From assembly GCA_033439255.1 (NCBI GenBank), contig CM065881.1, forward strand, positions 558,001-622,000: a stretch of DNA of 64,000 nt, given 5' to 3'. A model generated the notes under the pieces. That model saw only the letters and a list, made by a program, of their open reading frames with translations, was not told where the DNA came from and made no database searches. How positions within the stretch are numbered: the stretch's first letter is position 1; every line of letters starts with the position of its first letter. The DNA is from Hericium rajendrae. Lineage: Eukaryota; Basidiomycota; Agaricomycetes; Russulales; Hericiaceae. The translations under genes were made by a program, and so were the position numbers. Shown in pieces: positions 1-11,028 of this stretch.

Positions 1-232
1 ACCTATTCTGCCGAGCCTCCGCACTCTGAAGTTCATCGAACTTCATGCTCAGCAGATGCTGCCAGTCCAGAGATCCGCTTTTCTGGAAGCACTCGAGTCG
101 CGCAGGACATTCGGACTGCCGCTGGAGAAAGTGGTCTTGGAGCAGTGTTCACCTCTGGATGGAGAGTGGATTGACGAGCTGAAGAGGATCATACCGAGGG
201 TAATTGTGGACGGGAGTACTCTTAACGAATGA
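1..232 (+). CDS. F-box/LRR-like protein, C-terminal end only (5' end outside window)
   Basis: An open frame runs in from the left edge in frame 2 (77 codons including the stop) and ends in TGA at 230-232. The translation begins PILPSLRTLKFIELHAQQ and continues with FLEALESRR, PLEKVVLEQC, DGEWIDELKRIIPRVIVD. This is the ending seen in the other F-box proteins of the window: a last leucine-rich strand, a run of the type LxxRKxxGxPLxxxxxxxC, then a short helix with a Trp and a xVPxV strand. The F-box itself would lie upstream of the window. Function by family: likely adaptor of an SCF ubiquitin ligase. The frame and stop are certain; the family call rests on the C-terminal pattern only. Confidence 0.7.
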   Translation, partial: PILPSLRTLKFIELHAQQMLPVQRSAFLEALESRRTFGLPLEKVVLEQCSPLDGEWIDELKRIIPRVIVDGSTLNE

Positions 233-1755
233 CCACACAGTCCGTGTTATTATGGTGAACAGGAACGGCGATATGGCTAATTTCAGATGGGTTCTGGTTC
301 CCATTCAGAGGACGCGCGCACACCGAAGACGCATGCCTGCACCCGGTGATAACACGGTGCTTGTTGTCGTTTACATCTAGGGCATAGGGATGTAAGCAAC
401 GACTTTGACTTCTGTACACATACGAGATTTATATTGACGACCTATACGTCTCCGAGCTCCCAATACCGGCTGATGATAGGCGAGTCGAGAACCAAACCCG
501 TATGTCCTCTCGCGGTTTCCGTCATGCACATCTGACAATGGTAGCTTCTCATCGCAGTGAAGAGTTGGCTCCATGGTGGGACTTGCCTACACACGCATCA
601 GGTATGAGTCGGAACTCCGGCTCGACCCTTCTGACGACGATTGGCTGGTCGCGGGGCTCGCGAACCTTCACATCCATTTTTTCAGCGCGTAGACGGCGCT
701 GATCGCACGCACGCTCGTCGGGCATATGCTGAGCATGTGGGTGGTGACTCTCTTCAGCTGTGGCGGGGCGTGGCGCTACAAGGTGGGCGACGGCACTGAC
801 ACGGGTGTGGATGGGACTGCCATTGGAGATCCGGGACCAGAGCTATGAGATACGCTCGAAGGTGTCCTGCAGGACAAATGCATGCCGTTAGGTTCGGGTC
901 TGCTAGATTCACAAGATCTCAGCGGCTTCAAGTCGTCCACCATGCGCACCGTGCTTGGGCTCGACATGCCGCGGCGCTACGCGCAAGCGCCTCTTGCATC
1001 TCCTTCTGACTTCTTGACATGCAGTATCTCCAGTCACCGTACGCCATGGTATTAGACAATCAACGATGCTTCTATGCTGACGTAGATTGCTATGCATCAA
1101 TTGGACTGCTTCGTGGTTGTCCAACATAGCGATGACGGACGTACAGGGCGTATCTACTATCAACCCGTATCATCTCGATTGGCGCTCACACTTTTGTTCT
1201 AGCTTTTTCCACAATTGCGTCTTATGGCCAGTCCTCTTCGTGGTCTTGTAGGACCTCGAAGCCCTCTTCTTCTTCTTGACGTCGTTTCAGGCGGGGCACG
1301 TGGGGCCTTCATAGAGCTTCGAGGAACCGCTATGCATTAACCAGACTGCTTTGTCGTCGACCAACATGACAAGGGACCTACAGGCCGTGTCAACCCGCAT
1401 CATGCCGAATGGCGCTCACCCTTTTGTTCTAGTTTTCGCTACAATTGTGTCGCATGACTAGTCCTCTCACTGATCTCGTAGGTCTCTCAGCTCTCCTTTT
1501 CTTCTTGTCATCGTCTTGGTTTCAGGTGGGACACGTAGGACCGTCATGGCGCTTCGAGGGACTCTTTATTGCCTCCAGTACTAATTGTTAGACTACTAGT
1601 CCGTCGCGACGGGCACGTTGATATAAAGCTCCCCTCTGTGCGCTTTTCAGACCATCCATATGCAGCCTGTTCTCGACAAGGTATGGGACATCGCCTCAAT
1701 CATCGAACAAGATTCAGCTCACAAAGATTTTTTAAACTCATTTCGATATTAGGAC
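233..1755. other. Intergenic stretch with diverged tandem repeat
   Basis: No convincing gene is seen; the open frames are all under 90 codons and lack recognisable motifs. The right half (about 1090-1567) holds two diverged tandem units, listed separately. The last 100 bases are probably the promoter or leader of the F-box gene at 1756. Confidence 0.5.
1090..1567. repeat. Two diverged tandem units, period about 241 bp
   Basis: Unit 1 starts near 1090 (TATGCATCAATTGGACTGCT) and unit 2 near 1331 (TATGCATTAACCAGACTGCT). Matching landmarks follow in the same order: CACTTTTGTTCTAG against CCCTTTTGTTCTAG, ACAATTG-GTC, CAGTCCTCT against TAGTCCTCT, TCTTCTTG, TTTCAGGYGGGRCACGTRGGRCC, and CGCTTCGAGG or similar at the end. 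Divergence is roughly a quarter of bases by eye. Neither unit has a recognisable open frame. They may be remains of a duplicated gene or a promoter duplication. Confidence 0.7.
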
Positions 1756-3453
1756 ATGCTTCAGACGATGGAGTGGGAACATTCCTCAGATGAAACAGCT
1801 CACCATGCTCTCACAAGCGTGGCGACGGTCCCGCCAATTGCTCCTCGACAACCTGTCTCACGTCTTCCATGGGAAACTCTGATTCACATCTTTTTGTATC
1901 TATCCAACACTCAGCCGAACAGTCCTTGGCCGTCGGTGTCCTACATCCTTGGAAAACCGCGCCCTCGCTCTCTGAGGCTTGGTTGGATCGTCGTGACTCA
2001 CGTCTGCCGCGAGTGGAGAGGCGCAGCATTACGCGCTCACGAGCTCTGGAGGAACGTCTCCTTCTCGCTAGGGTCGCGCTGGGCCAAGTGTATGTTCTCG
2101 CGCTCAGCCAACAGGCTCCTCACTGTCCGGGCACACATGGGTTGTCCGCTACAGTCGTTGGAGGATGCGCTACGCATATCCCAGAATCTCTCACGAACAC
2201 AGGATCTGTGCCTCTCGGCGTCCGCAGATCGCTTGCCCACTTTCTTCAAAGGACTTCAGGGGAAGGTTCCTGTTTTGCATACCCTGTCCTTGACTGCGGA
2301 ACTTCATGGCCCTTGCATGGACGAGCGCGACATCACAATCCCTGAATTCAATCTGCTAGCCTGCGACGTGCCTGCTTTGCGGCATCTATCAATGCGCAAT
2401 GTGTTTGTCCAGTTCAGACCACACAGTATCTTTCACAACCTGAAGACTCTGTCGCTGGTGCTCCCATTCATCGGGCGTCGATATCCCCAGACCATTCACC
2501 GGGACCGCTTGATAGATACTATCGCGTGCATGCCTGACCTTCGGGCACTCAAGCTGCATGGGCTGCTTCAGTTTGTGTCATTGTTCTACTTGGATACAGC
2601 GAATACGGCGCGCAAAGTCTCCCTTCCCTTCCTTGTGCATCTCGACTTGGGCGGCGACATAGATAGTCTCGCGTTCATGTTGACACACCTTGCACTGCCT
2701 CTGGTAGCCCAGGCCGAGATCAAGCTCACGGGCTCTTCAAGGGACAGTTATTTTGTGGGCGGGTCGATACCCAGGCTGTTCTGCTCTTTGGCACGGTTGA
2801 TCGTGCCTGATGGAGATGAGACCCTCCCGATCCGCGACCTGCACGTCTCGCAGCCTTGTCCCAAATATTTCCGCTTCAAGGGGACAATACCACAGTCAGA
2901 CGACGAGATGACGTTGTTAGACATCAAGCTAGAGGTGGATATGGACCGTTACGATGAATCCGGTCGATCTACCAGGTCCCTTATATTGCGGGGTGCATTT
3001 GCGGGGATACAGCCACGCAGGCTTCTTTCACTTGAAGCTGACCGCATGGATATCCCCCCTGCGGATCTCGGGCATTGGTCTAAGGTATTATGGAACTCGC
3101 GGCGTGCAAAGAAACACCAACCGGTCATCAACTCCGTCACCATTGACGGTATAACATTTGACCAGTTTTCCTCTTTCCTCCGCATGCATCATGCGCATAC
3201 GATCACGAAGGTCAACGCGGTCTTACCGTATCTGAAGCTGCTGAGACTCTGCAATCTTGCGCTTTCGGAAATGATGCGGAAAAATATGCTGAAGTGGCTA
3301 CAAGCACGGATGGCGTGCAATGTTGCATTGCAGACCCTGATTTTTTACCAGTGTCCTTCGGACACACTTCCCGATAGCTGGTTGGATGAATTGAGGGAGG
3401 TGATGGCCGAGGACGGGAATGACGGCGCTGTAGTCGTGGAGAGCCCGATGTGA
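1756..3453 (+). CDS. F-box/LRR-like protein (565 aa)
   Basis: This single open exon encodes 565 aa. An F-box-like helix region (RLPWETLIHIFLYL, about residues 36-50) leads into the block LGWIVVTHVCREWR (75-88) and an LWRNVSFSLGSRWAK segment, which is the F-box layout typical of agaricomycetes. The rest is a degenerate leucine-rich array, for example LRALKLHGL and PFLVHLDLGGDIDSL, ending in WLDELREVMAEDG. The ATG at 1756 follows an in-frame TAG, so it is the first possible start unless an upstream exon exists; TAG|GACATG could also be read as an intron end. Family role: binds Skp1 through the F-box and presents substrates to an SCF ubiquitin ligase. Its closest relative here is the broken minus-strand copy at 11029-12744 (shared MFSRS, VRAHMG, LSRTQDL). 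Confidence 0.85.
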   Translation: MLQTMEWEHSSDETAHHALTSVATVPPIAPRQPVSRLPWETLIHIFLYLSNTQPNSPWPSVSYILGKPRPRSLRLGWIVVTHVCREWRGAALRAHELWRNVSFSLGSRWAKCMFSRSANRLLTVRAHMGCPLQSLEDALRISQNLSRTQDLCLSASADRLPTFFKGLQGKVPVLHTLSLTAELHGPCMDERDITIPEFNLLACDVPALRHLSMRNVFVQFRPHSIFHNLKTLSLVLPFIGRRYPQTIHRDRLIDTIACMPDLRALKLHGLLQFVSLFYLDTANTARKVSLPFLVHLDLGGDIDSLAFMLTHLALPLVAQAEIKLTGSSRDSYFVGGSIPRLFCSLARLIVPDGDETLPIRDLHVSQPCPKYFRFKGTIPQSDDEMTLLDIKLEVDMDRYDESGRSTRSLILRGAFAGIQPRRLLSLEADRMDIPPADLGHWSKVLWNSRRAKKHQPVINSVTIDGITFDQFSSFLRMHHAHTITKVNAVLPYLKLLRLCNLALSEMMRKNMLKWLQARMACNVALQTLIFYQCPSDTLPDSWLDELREVMAEDGNDGAVVVESPM

Positions 3454-4298
3454 GTCAATGTCGAGCATGTGCAGAATCCTGTTCATTGCCTCTATGTACT
3501 TCTATGTCAACTGTATGCCAATGCTACGCTATGCCCATGTCAGTAAAGTGTTGATCCAGTCCCAGCAAACTATTTAGACAACTGAATGAACTCCAACAGG
3601 CATTCTATCCTTTTCCGCCATCAAAATCTCTTGATTGGGCCCGATACTTCCCACTGATAAATCTGGCTCCGTATCTTACTAGACTGTGCAGAACTGTATA
3701 CTCGAGCGCCAGCCGAGAGCGACGGCCGCTTTGTGTAGTGTCGTCGTTTTCGCTCACTTCTCGTTCTTATGGAGAGTCGAATCCTGGGCCCTCTTTTCTG
3801 TGCGTCCCGCATTATGTCTTTTCCAGCTGTTAATTTCTTGAATTCTCCTTGCTTTCTGCATCTCTGAATCAGTTTAACATAGCGGTATGCTGATTATATC
3901 CGACGCAATCATGAAGCCATTGGTTGTACATGAATCGCTTCCGATTCAGTCGTGACCGTATACATTTCTTTCTTATCATGAGCGCCATTCTCATCATCAT
4001 GCCCGTCGAAATTGGTAAGGGATTCGACCGCGTGAAGACTCGCTGCATGCGACGAGTCACGCCTCGACGACAAGTCCGGCCTCGCATCGGCTCGATGATG
4101 GTAAGCGCAGAATCGGCACCGTGCCGAGCATCTACTTTCGAATGATGCATGAAGCCGAGTCATTGGAGCGAGATGTTGATGAAAGTCAGGAATCACCGAC
4201 CACGATTGGGAGCGAGAAAATGGCCAGCGACGGAGCATACCGAATGCAACCAGCAATACAGCAACTTACGGGACCAGCAATCCACAACCTCACCACCC
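3454..4298. other. Intergenic stretch
   Basis: This separates the F-box gene end from the tail of the broken ADC-like gene on the other strand. Only short overlapping open frames occur, none with a recognisable motif. I see nothing further in it. Confidence 0.4.
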
Positions 4299-5314
4299 TC
4301 ACTCCTCCTTCCCCTCCACTGCCTCTGCCGCAGAAAAATCAATGAACCCCTCAATCCGCCCCCCGATCCAGAATGGGCGAACTTCCGGATACGCAACCCC
4401 ATCACCAAATCTCCTCAATGTCCCATCCTCGACCGCCTCGATATACGCTAGCCCCAGCCTCCCGCGATACGTCGGGACAATCCCCAGTCACGGGTTCGCG
4501 CGCCCATTCTCGGGCTCGTCTGTCCCGATGACCGCCCTGCCGTCCTCGTGCCCCGGGGGATAGCGTCCACGCAGGAGCGGCGGCGCGACGATGCGCAGCG
4601 CGCGGGCGGCGAAGGGCAGCTTTGCGGTGTTGAGTGGGAGCGTGGGGAGGCGTGAGCGTCGCGGCGAAGAAGGGCACGCTGGGGCTCAGCGGCGCGGGGA
4701 TGGAGGGCGGGTGGTAGACTTTCAGAGTCTGCGTGTTGGGATCTGTGGCCGAGGGTGTCCATTCGAAGCGCGCGAGGTGCTTTGGGATGTCTGGCGAGAC
4801 GTGAATCGGTGAGCCTTCGCACAGACAGTGTTTGGGACTCACTCCAGTTCCTGCGCCCATTCCAGACACTCGCATTCGTGCTCACGTATATCGACCCGAT
4901 CCGCAGCGCAGTGCTGCCATTCGGTTCGTGCGGACAGGTGAACTTGCCTGCTATGTATATGAGCTCGTCGTAGGGCCCGACGGGGCTGTCCTTGTAACGG
5001 ACTATCATGATCTGCGGCAGGCCGCCACGGTACTGCTCTGATGCGCCCGGAGTGGACAAAGATGCAAGTGCAGAAGGATGATTAGCCTCGAGAGGAGGAT
5101 ATGTGCCATTAGGCAACCCCTGGAGGATGGATGGGTTGTTGTTGGGGTTGTGGCCGTTGGCCGACGACTCTGGACCTGTCTCGGCACTTGCTCTGGCTAT
5201 GAAAGCCCATACTTCGGCTTCGAGGACCCAAGGTGGGGGTACATTCGGGATGCCTGGTGGAGGGAGATTTCCCGGGACAGCAGGATCCAGAGAAGGCGGT
5301 TGGAATGGGGGCAT
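4299..5314 (-). pseudogene. Broken acetoacetate-decarboxylase-like gene (inverted paralogue of 9773-10784)
   Basis: On the minus strand, exon 1 (4843-5314) starts MPPFQPPSLDP and includes IMIVRYKDSPVGPYDELIY and SIYVSTNASVWNGRRNW. A 52-nt intron (4791-4842, GTGAGT...CCAG) joins to NIPKHLARFEW, exactly as in the intact copy at 9773. In exon 2, homology to the intact copy continues but the frame shifts near 4630-4655, where about 8 nt net are missing. In the resumed frame the codon matching Trp of NPWLAIVP is TGA (4488-4490). Homology then continues to a TGA at 4299-4301 and a little way into the 3' flank. With a frameshift plus a stop, the second half is not made as in the paralogue. The first half might still be expressed, but I read this as a recent pseudogene. 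Confidence 0.8.
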
Positions 5315-7616
5315 CTTCTGAAATCCAAAGGATATTGGCAGCTGGGTCGAGGGCTGACGGCTGTGTTCAAGCAGTCGATAGCCGCGGCCTCTTGCCGCTC
5401 CTCTTATACCAAAGGGGCACTCTGCACCCACGCCAACCGTCCCTTTTTACACGTAAAGGCGTTATTAGGAAATGGGATGGCTACCTATCTCGGATAATTC
5501 GGCACATGCCTCCCGATGGCACCCGCACTGCTAAAACAAGCGTAGAAGTCTTGATTCCGGTCAGCACGAAGTCGCACACACCGCAGCTGAGCGATGCGAA
5601 TAGCGTACCTTGAGAAAATTAGAGAAGTTCAAAAACATCTGCACAAAGATCCTTCACCGCTACATCCAAAGAGCGAAGGCGTCCTTGGGCGATAGATCTG
5701 CTAGACGTCAACGAGACGATCTGCAGTGAACGCTCCGCCAGCTCCACTCATGACGTTCACCTACTATCCTGCAAGTCCATTCCTGCGAGCCAGTCATACC
5801 TCGACTGAGATTCATACTTCCTGTGCATAGGTCTGTTTCGTTGCGATGGCTACCAATTTAGCATTTATGCAATTGTTGTTGCTCAGGCAGCCTGATGATT
5901 GACAAAGTGCAATCTATCTTATGATCTGCCACCTACACTGGAAAATTTTAGATAGATCTCCGGAGTCAATGGCGGCCTCGAAATTTGAAAAAGAAACTCC
6001 TCACAATGTGCAGGTAAAGCGGTGAGTGACGCGTTGGAGCACGCCGTAAAGCGCGGGTGAAGCCCAACATGGAAGCCCGAGGAACAAGTACTCCGAGCCG
6101 CGACTCGCTATTCGCTTTGGGAAAAAGCGATCGATGGAATTTTGACTGTGAGAGATGACATATATTCAGCAGGTGATGGACGTGCTGCAGGACTTCAGTA
6201 CTTCAGTCTCAAGCATAGATAGCAGCATTTGAAAATACAGACCAAAGCTCCCTATCGAGTCCAATATTGCCTTCCGCCAGTAAAACTGGCTCACGCATTG
6301 CCAAACCCTCTGAGGATACATATTCGAAAGAGCGTTAGTCTCACAAATGCAAGACTCGAGTCGACGCGCAGATCGATCACGAACATCTTTGGCATCGCTG
6401 GAGATATCTCGCAACTGTCCTGCATATAAGATGAACTCGGGGTATACGTGCGTCCCAAGTATGAAAAGGCTGGAGGCGTTGCCAGTGGGCATTAAGGGCG
6501 CGTGAATATGCCATCATGACCCTCCAAATGCATGACATTCGATGTGACGGCACAGACATTGCACCGAAGACCTCATCATCAGTGCGATGGCTAAGTCAAT
6601 CAATGCGACTGGCGAGGATCAAAGTGGAATACTCGCTGAAAACAAGACTAAGGCCGACGAGGCGAGTCGTCGGCCAGGAAAGCCGAAAAAAGTCGTCCTT
6701 ATAAATATATCTGACGTCCGCAAAGTGGGGAAATCAAAAACTTGGAGCTGGAGTGAGATATGTCCCGGACTTCGGCTTGCCTGCGCTGACAGACAGAGAT
6801 CCGGTTCCTTCGAAAGCAATCTTAGGATCCTTGTATGACAGTCGGGCCGTAGTCATCTAGTCATCGTTGAACAACTACGAAACCGGAAGAAAGCAGATGG
6901 ACGATACGTTCATCCCTAGAAAACGAGGCGATATCGCGATTGCCACGAGGAAAATTATGGCACTGTAATTTCACCGGCAAGGACAACAATGCAATAACGT
7001 CGATAGGCACGCTGTTCGGCCCTTCCTAAGAAACGTCCGAGGACAGGACCCTGGCGACGAAAAATGCGCGAGGACCCGCCCAGGACCTGTCCTCAGGCCA
7101 TGTGTTGGCCAGGAAATGGTATACCTTGTACTTTTTACGGCGCGCGGGCTGGGGGAGCAGGTTGCCAAGGGAGTCCGAGAAAATGGTGGAGGAAAGCAAG
7201 AAGCGGCAAGCTGCCTTTTGCGGATCAAGGTCGCGAGCCGCGACGCGAGTACTAGTGGCATCGGGCGGCGCGGGACGTGGTAACGGACCGGTCCATGGAC
7301 TTGGGGCCGATCGTCATGCGCTCGTTAGTTGGAGACGATAAATTGCTGTCCTCTTCTTCCCGACCACCCAGCATTTTATCCTTCTCCTCCTACTCCTCCT
7401 TACCTTGCTGTATTTCCCTCTGCTAGCATCTGCTTTTTCTCTCTGTCCCACAGTGCTCATTGCTCGTCGCGCCGACATCTCCATCTCATAAACGCCCATC
7501 ACACATCACCGCGATCGAAGTTCATAACTCAACTTTTCCTTTTCCCGCTCTCGCGACTTAATCTCAACGACAAACACCCATCTCCAACCACCCACATCTC
7601 CATCTCCACGTCTGCA
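5315..7616. other. Long intergenic stretch between two divergently placed genes
   Basis: It lies between the 5' end of the broken ADC-like gene and the gene at 7617. The open frames are short, overlap in all directions and show no family motif. The last 270 bases are a pyrimidine-rich leader, listed separately. No repeat or RNA gene was recognised. Confidence 0.4.
7345..7616 (+). promoter_or_regulatory. CT-rich promoter/leader of the gene at 7617
   Basis: From about 7345 to 7616 the plus strand is strongly pyrimidine-biased (runs such as CTTCTCCTCCTACTCCTCC and TTTCTCTCTGTCCCAC), followed by CA-rich sequence just before the ATG. CT tracts just upstream of the start codon are usual in well-expressed filamentous fungal genes. 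No TATA box is clear at a standard distance. Confidence 0.4.
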
Positions 7617-8431
7617 ATGTCGACCCTCGCAGCGCCCAACGGCTACTCCTCCATCTTCGCTTCGGGCCTCCTCGCGACCCCGCGTCCCGCACGCACCCAG
7701 TCGGGGAGCCATACCCCCTCGCGCCCCTCCTCGCCCATCGGCATGGACATCGAAACAACCCCCACCGCCCTGCGCACGATCTTCTCCGACTTCACCTTCG
7801 GCTCGCCCAACCCCAGCCTCCCGCCCGACACCGACGACGACGCGCCGCACTCCCGCTCGCGCGCGTCCAGCATCGCAAGCACGTCGTCCACCTCGGGCGC
7901 GCCGCGCCTCCGCCGGCGCAAGAGCAGCCTCACGGTCGGCACGACGACGCTCAGCAGCATCAAGTCGCCGCTGCGCACCGCGCGCGCCGCCGCGTCCGTC
8001 TCGCGCGCGCGCGGCGGGAGCCTCAGCGCCGCGGGCTTCGAGCTCGAGGTCCCGCCCATGACGACGGAGCACGAGCCGCCGATGACGGCGCCCATCAATG
8101 GGCGCATGCGCAGCGGCAGCCTCGGGCATGCGTTGCGGTACGTCTCTGTCTCCTCGTCTTAGCCTCGCCGTCATGATGCTGATCGATACGCAGCCCCCGC
8201 CGCACGGTCCGCAAGCCCGCCGCAGCGCCCCCGACTATGCCTCTGCCCCCGCCGCCGGTGACGGGCTTCGGCATACCGGCAGAACGCCGCCCGCTCGCGC
8301 ACCGCGCTCACACGTCGGACAACTTCTCGTCGTTTGCGCACGTGGGCGGGCACCTGCACAAGGGCATGGCGCTGGACAGCCCCGTCGACGGCGTGTTCTG
8401 GGACGGCGGGAATTCGATGAAGGAGAACTGA
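7617..8431 (+). CDS. Ser/Pro-rich conserved-looking protein of unknown function (252 aa)
   Basis: Two exons are predicted: 7617-8137 and 8194-8431, with a 56-nt intron (GTACGT...ACGCAG) that splits an Arg codon. The joined frame gives 252 aa. The N-terminal half is rich in Ser, Thr, Pro and Ala (SRPSSPIGMDIE, SRASSIASTSSTSGAP), with a basic RLRRRKSSL patch near residue 100. The C-terminal exon has a PLPPPP run and ends HKGMALDSPVDGVFWDGG. The GC bias and clean intron argue for a real host gene, unlike the F-box frames around it. I do not recognise the family. The low-complexity, phosphosite-like Ser clusters suggest a regulatory or scaffold protein, but this is only inference. The ATG at 7617 is preferred over the upstream in-frame stretch because that stretch is the CT-rich leader. 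Confidence 0.7.
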
Positions 8432-9772
8432 ACGACGCGACGCGGCGTCGCAGGCGGCGCCTGTATGAAAATGCGCGCGATGTGCGTATGTATGAACACT
8501 GCCGCGCTGGCTCTTTCCCCCGTCTCTCTTCGTTCTATCTATTGCACTCAATGACTCTTCACTCTTACCGTTACCCTTGCTCATCTCGATTCCCTATGCC
8601 TACTTATATGACTCTTCGTTCGCACATAATGCCGGGCTGCACCCGCGCTTTGCTTGTGTGTCATGATACCATGATACCTTATTTATATCCCCTACGTATA
8701 TAGCCCATGCACGCCCCACGCACTGCTATGACCGACCGCGCTGCTTATCGTATTGTATGGTAGATATTCGCTGCCGGTGCTTACTTACGTGCTTGTTGCT
8801 TGCGCGAGGCTGGGCCTCGCTGCTGCTGCCTAATGTTACTTTTCGGGGCGCGTCGCCTCGTACGGTTTTTTCTGAAGTACTTGAAAGCATTCTCATGCTG
8901 AAGTACGATTGGACGGGAGAGGGCCAGCTTGTATGTTTGCAGCCGTGAGAGCATGAAAATGCAATCCATCTATCGATTCACGCTCGCTCGATAGATCGCA
9001 TATGCCGGTCCCAGGTCACCGGTCCGGGCATCACTGAGCCGGGGCTCCAGCAACGAAACAAGTTCGAAGTCTCCTTCAAGTCTCCTTCGTGCTTGTATCA
9101 TGTCTTGTCTCGATGCACTCACAGTACCATGCATCAAGGAAAGGCTGGTTGCAACTAGAATACTGCATGACCGGATACAGAATCGGGCTCGCGGGGCAGA
9201 ACAAGTCGGTAAAAGGAGTCTTGCAGCTGACGTAGTGCTCGCTGTCCCGCACTGCTGACCCTTTTGTTACATGACATTAACAGATCGTCCAAAGCTAACG
9301 GCATTTTGGACTCGGATACTTATAGCCAATCGGGATCAAAGTGATATGTCCCTCAGTGTTCGGTTCCAATAGGTACGATTGGCGCCTCACCGACTTCGTG
9401 CGTACTGAGATCTCACTTGTTGCGTTGATCTGCAGTAGTCATCCAGCATTGCTCGTGCATCGTGATGCGCCTGCAGAACGGGGTTCCTCCGCGGGGTTTT
9501 ATATGCCGAATTGTCCGGGGCGTCATCACCCGTCTCGCTAGACGCCGGAACTCCGCGACGACGCGACACTACACAACCTGAAGCAGGCCAAGTCGTTTCT
9601 GCATACAGTGACTGGAGCACTCACGTGGGTGCATGAATCGCGCATATCATCAGGTGCAGATGCCGATCCCGGGACACCACTGTGGAACGAATCACATCGC
9701 GAGATGCTGTCGAAATATTCGATATAAAACACGAGCGCCCCAGGCTCTAGTACCGACAGCGCACGCACCAAG
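8432..9772. other. Intergenic stretch
   Basis: This is the 3' flank of the gene at 7617 and the promoter side of the ADC-like gene at 9773. It contains a small inverted repeat at 8968-8996. No coding frame of interest is present. Confidence 0.4.
8968..8996. repeat. Short inverted repeat (9-bp arms, 11-nt loop)
   Basis: ATCTATCGA at 8968-8976 is followed after 11 nt by TCGATAGAT at 8988-8996, a perfect 9-bp stem. It lies about 540 bp downstream of the gene at 7617. It may have no function; noted as a seen structure. Confidence 0.5.
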
Positions 9773-10784
9773 ATGCCCCCATTCGAACCGCCGCCTCCGG
9801 ACCCCTCCATCCCAGGCAGCCTCCCCCCGCCCGGCATCCCCATCGCGCCCCCGCCCTGGGTCCTCGACGCCGAACAATGGATCTTCGCCGCCCGCCCTTG
9901 CACCGACACGCACTCCTCCCCAACAGCAGGCCACAACCCGAACAACGACCACTCCGTCCTGCAGGGACTGCCAAATGGCGCGTACAACCCGCTCGAGACG
10001 CTCCACCCCTCCGCACTCGACGCACGGCCGCACCGCGGCGGCGTCCCGCAGATCATCGTCGTGCGGTACAGGGACAGCCCCATCGGGCCGTACGACGAGC
10101 TCGTCTACGGCGCGGGCGCGTTCGCGTGCCCGCAGGAGCCGGAACGCAGCGCGCTGCGCATCGGGACGATCTACGTGAGCACGAACGCGAGCGTCTGGAA
10201 CGGGCGGCGCAACTGGAGTATGTGCCCTTCCCTTCCCTGTCCCCGTCCCACTGGCCACTAACCAATAAATGGTTGCGCGGGCAGATATACCGAAGCACCT
10301 CGCGCGCTTCGAGTGGACGCCGTCGCCGACGGATTCGAAGACGCAGACTCTGAAAGTCTTCCACCCGCCCTCCGTCCCTGCGCCGCTGAGCCCCAGCGCG
10401 CCCTTCTTCGCCGCGACGCTCACGCGCTCGCACCTCCGCGCGCTCCCGTTCAACACCACCAAGCTGCCCTTCGCCGCGCGCGCGCTGCGCATCGTCGCGC
10501 CGCCGCTCCTGCGCGGGCGATACCCGCCCGACAGCGCGGACGGGCAGTCGGTGATCGGGACGGACGACGCGGCGAACGGGCGCGCGAACCCGTGGCTCGC
10601 GATTGTGCCTGCGTATCGCGGGGCGATGGGGCTGGCGTATATAGAAGGGGCAGTGGATGGGACGTTGGAGCAGTTTGGGGACGGGGTGGGGTATCCGGAG
10701 GTGCGGCCGTTTTGGATCGGGGTACGGTTTGAGGGGCTTATCGATTTTCCTGTGGCGGAGGTGGTTGGGGGGAAGGAGGAGTGA
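9773..10784 (+). CDS. Acetoacetate-decarboxylase-like fold protein (314 aa)
   Basis: Exon 1 (9773-10217) and exon 2 (10285-10784) flank a 67-nt intron (GTATGT...GGGCAG) lying between Trp and Asn of NW|NIPKHLARFEW. The product is 314 aa. It starts with a Pro-rich MPPFEPPPPDP and PPWVLDAEQW, then IIVVRYRDSPIGPYDELVYG, IGTIYVSTNASVWNGRRNW, NIPKHLARFEW, and near the end NPWLAIVP and FWIGVRFEGLIDFPV. This motif order matches, from memory, fungal proteins placed in the acetoacetate decarboxylase beta-barrel superfamily. I cannot point to a catalytic Lys, so enzyme activity is open. No signal peptide is seen. A broken inverted copy lies 5 kb to the left. Confidence 0.75.
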
Positions 10785-11028
10785 GGGTGGTGCGGGTATG
10801 GATTGCTGGGACTGCAAGTTGCTTCATCGCGCTTGACGATGTTCACGATTTCTACTGATCGCCCCAGAATTTGATTATTACAAGCCAATATTTCAGATAT
10901 GGGACTCAACCTTACAACCACTAACGTAGGTAAAGTGCTACGGCGGCATGCTAACAATTCATAAACATACATGAAAAGGTGGGCCTAATGTGCCGGCAAA
11001 CGCCATCTTGCACCTACTCGGCATATAC

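Noticed and set aside
7506-8174. 222-codon minus-strand frame opposite the 7617 gene
   Set aside because: It is an Arg/Ala-rich shadow of GC-rich coding sequence with no motif.
9692-10972. 426-codon open frame on the minus strand
   Set aside because: It lies opposite the ADC-like gene, has Arg/Gly-rich chance composition, and the plus-strand gene has conserved motifs and a matching paralogue.
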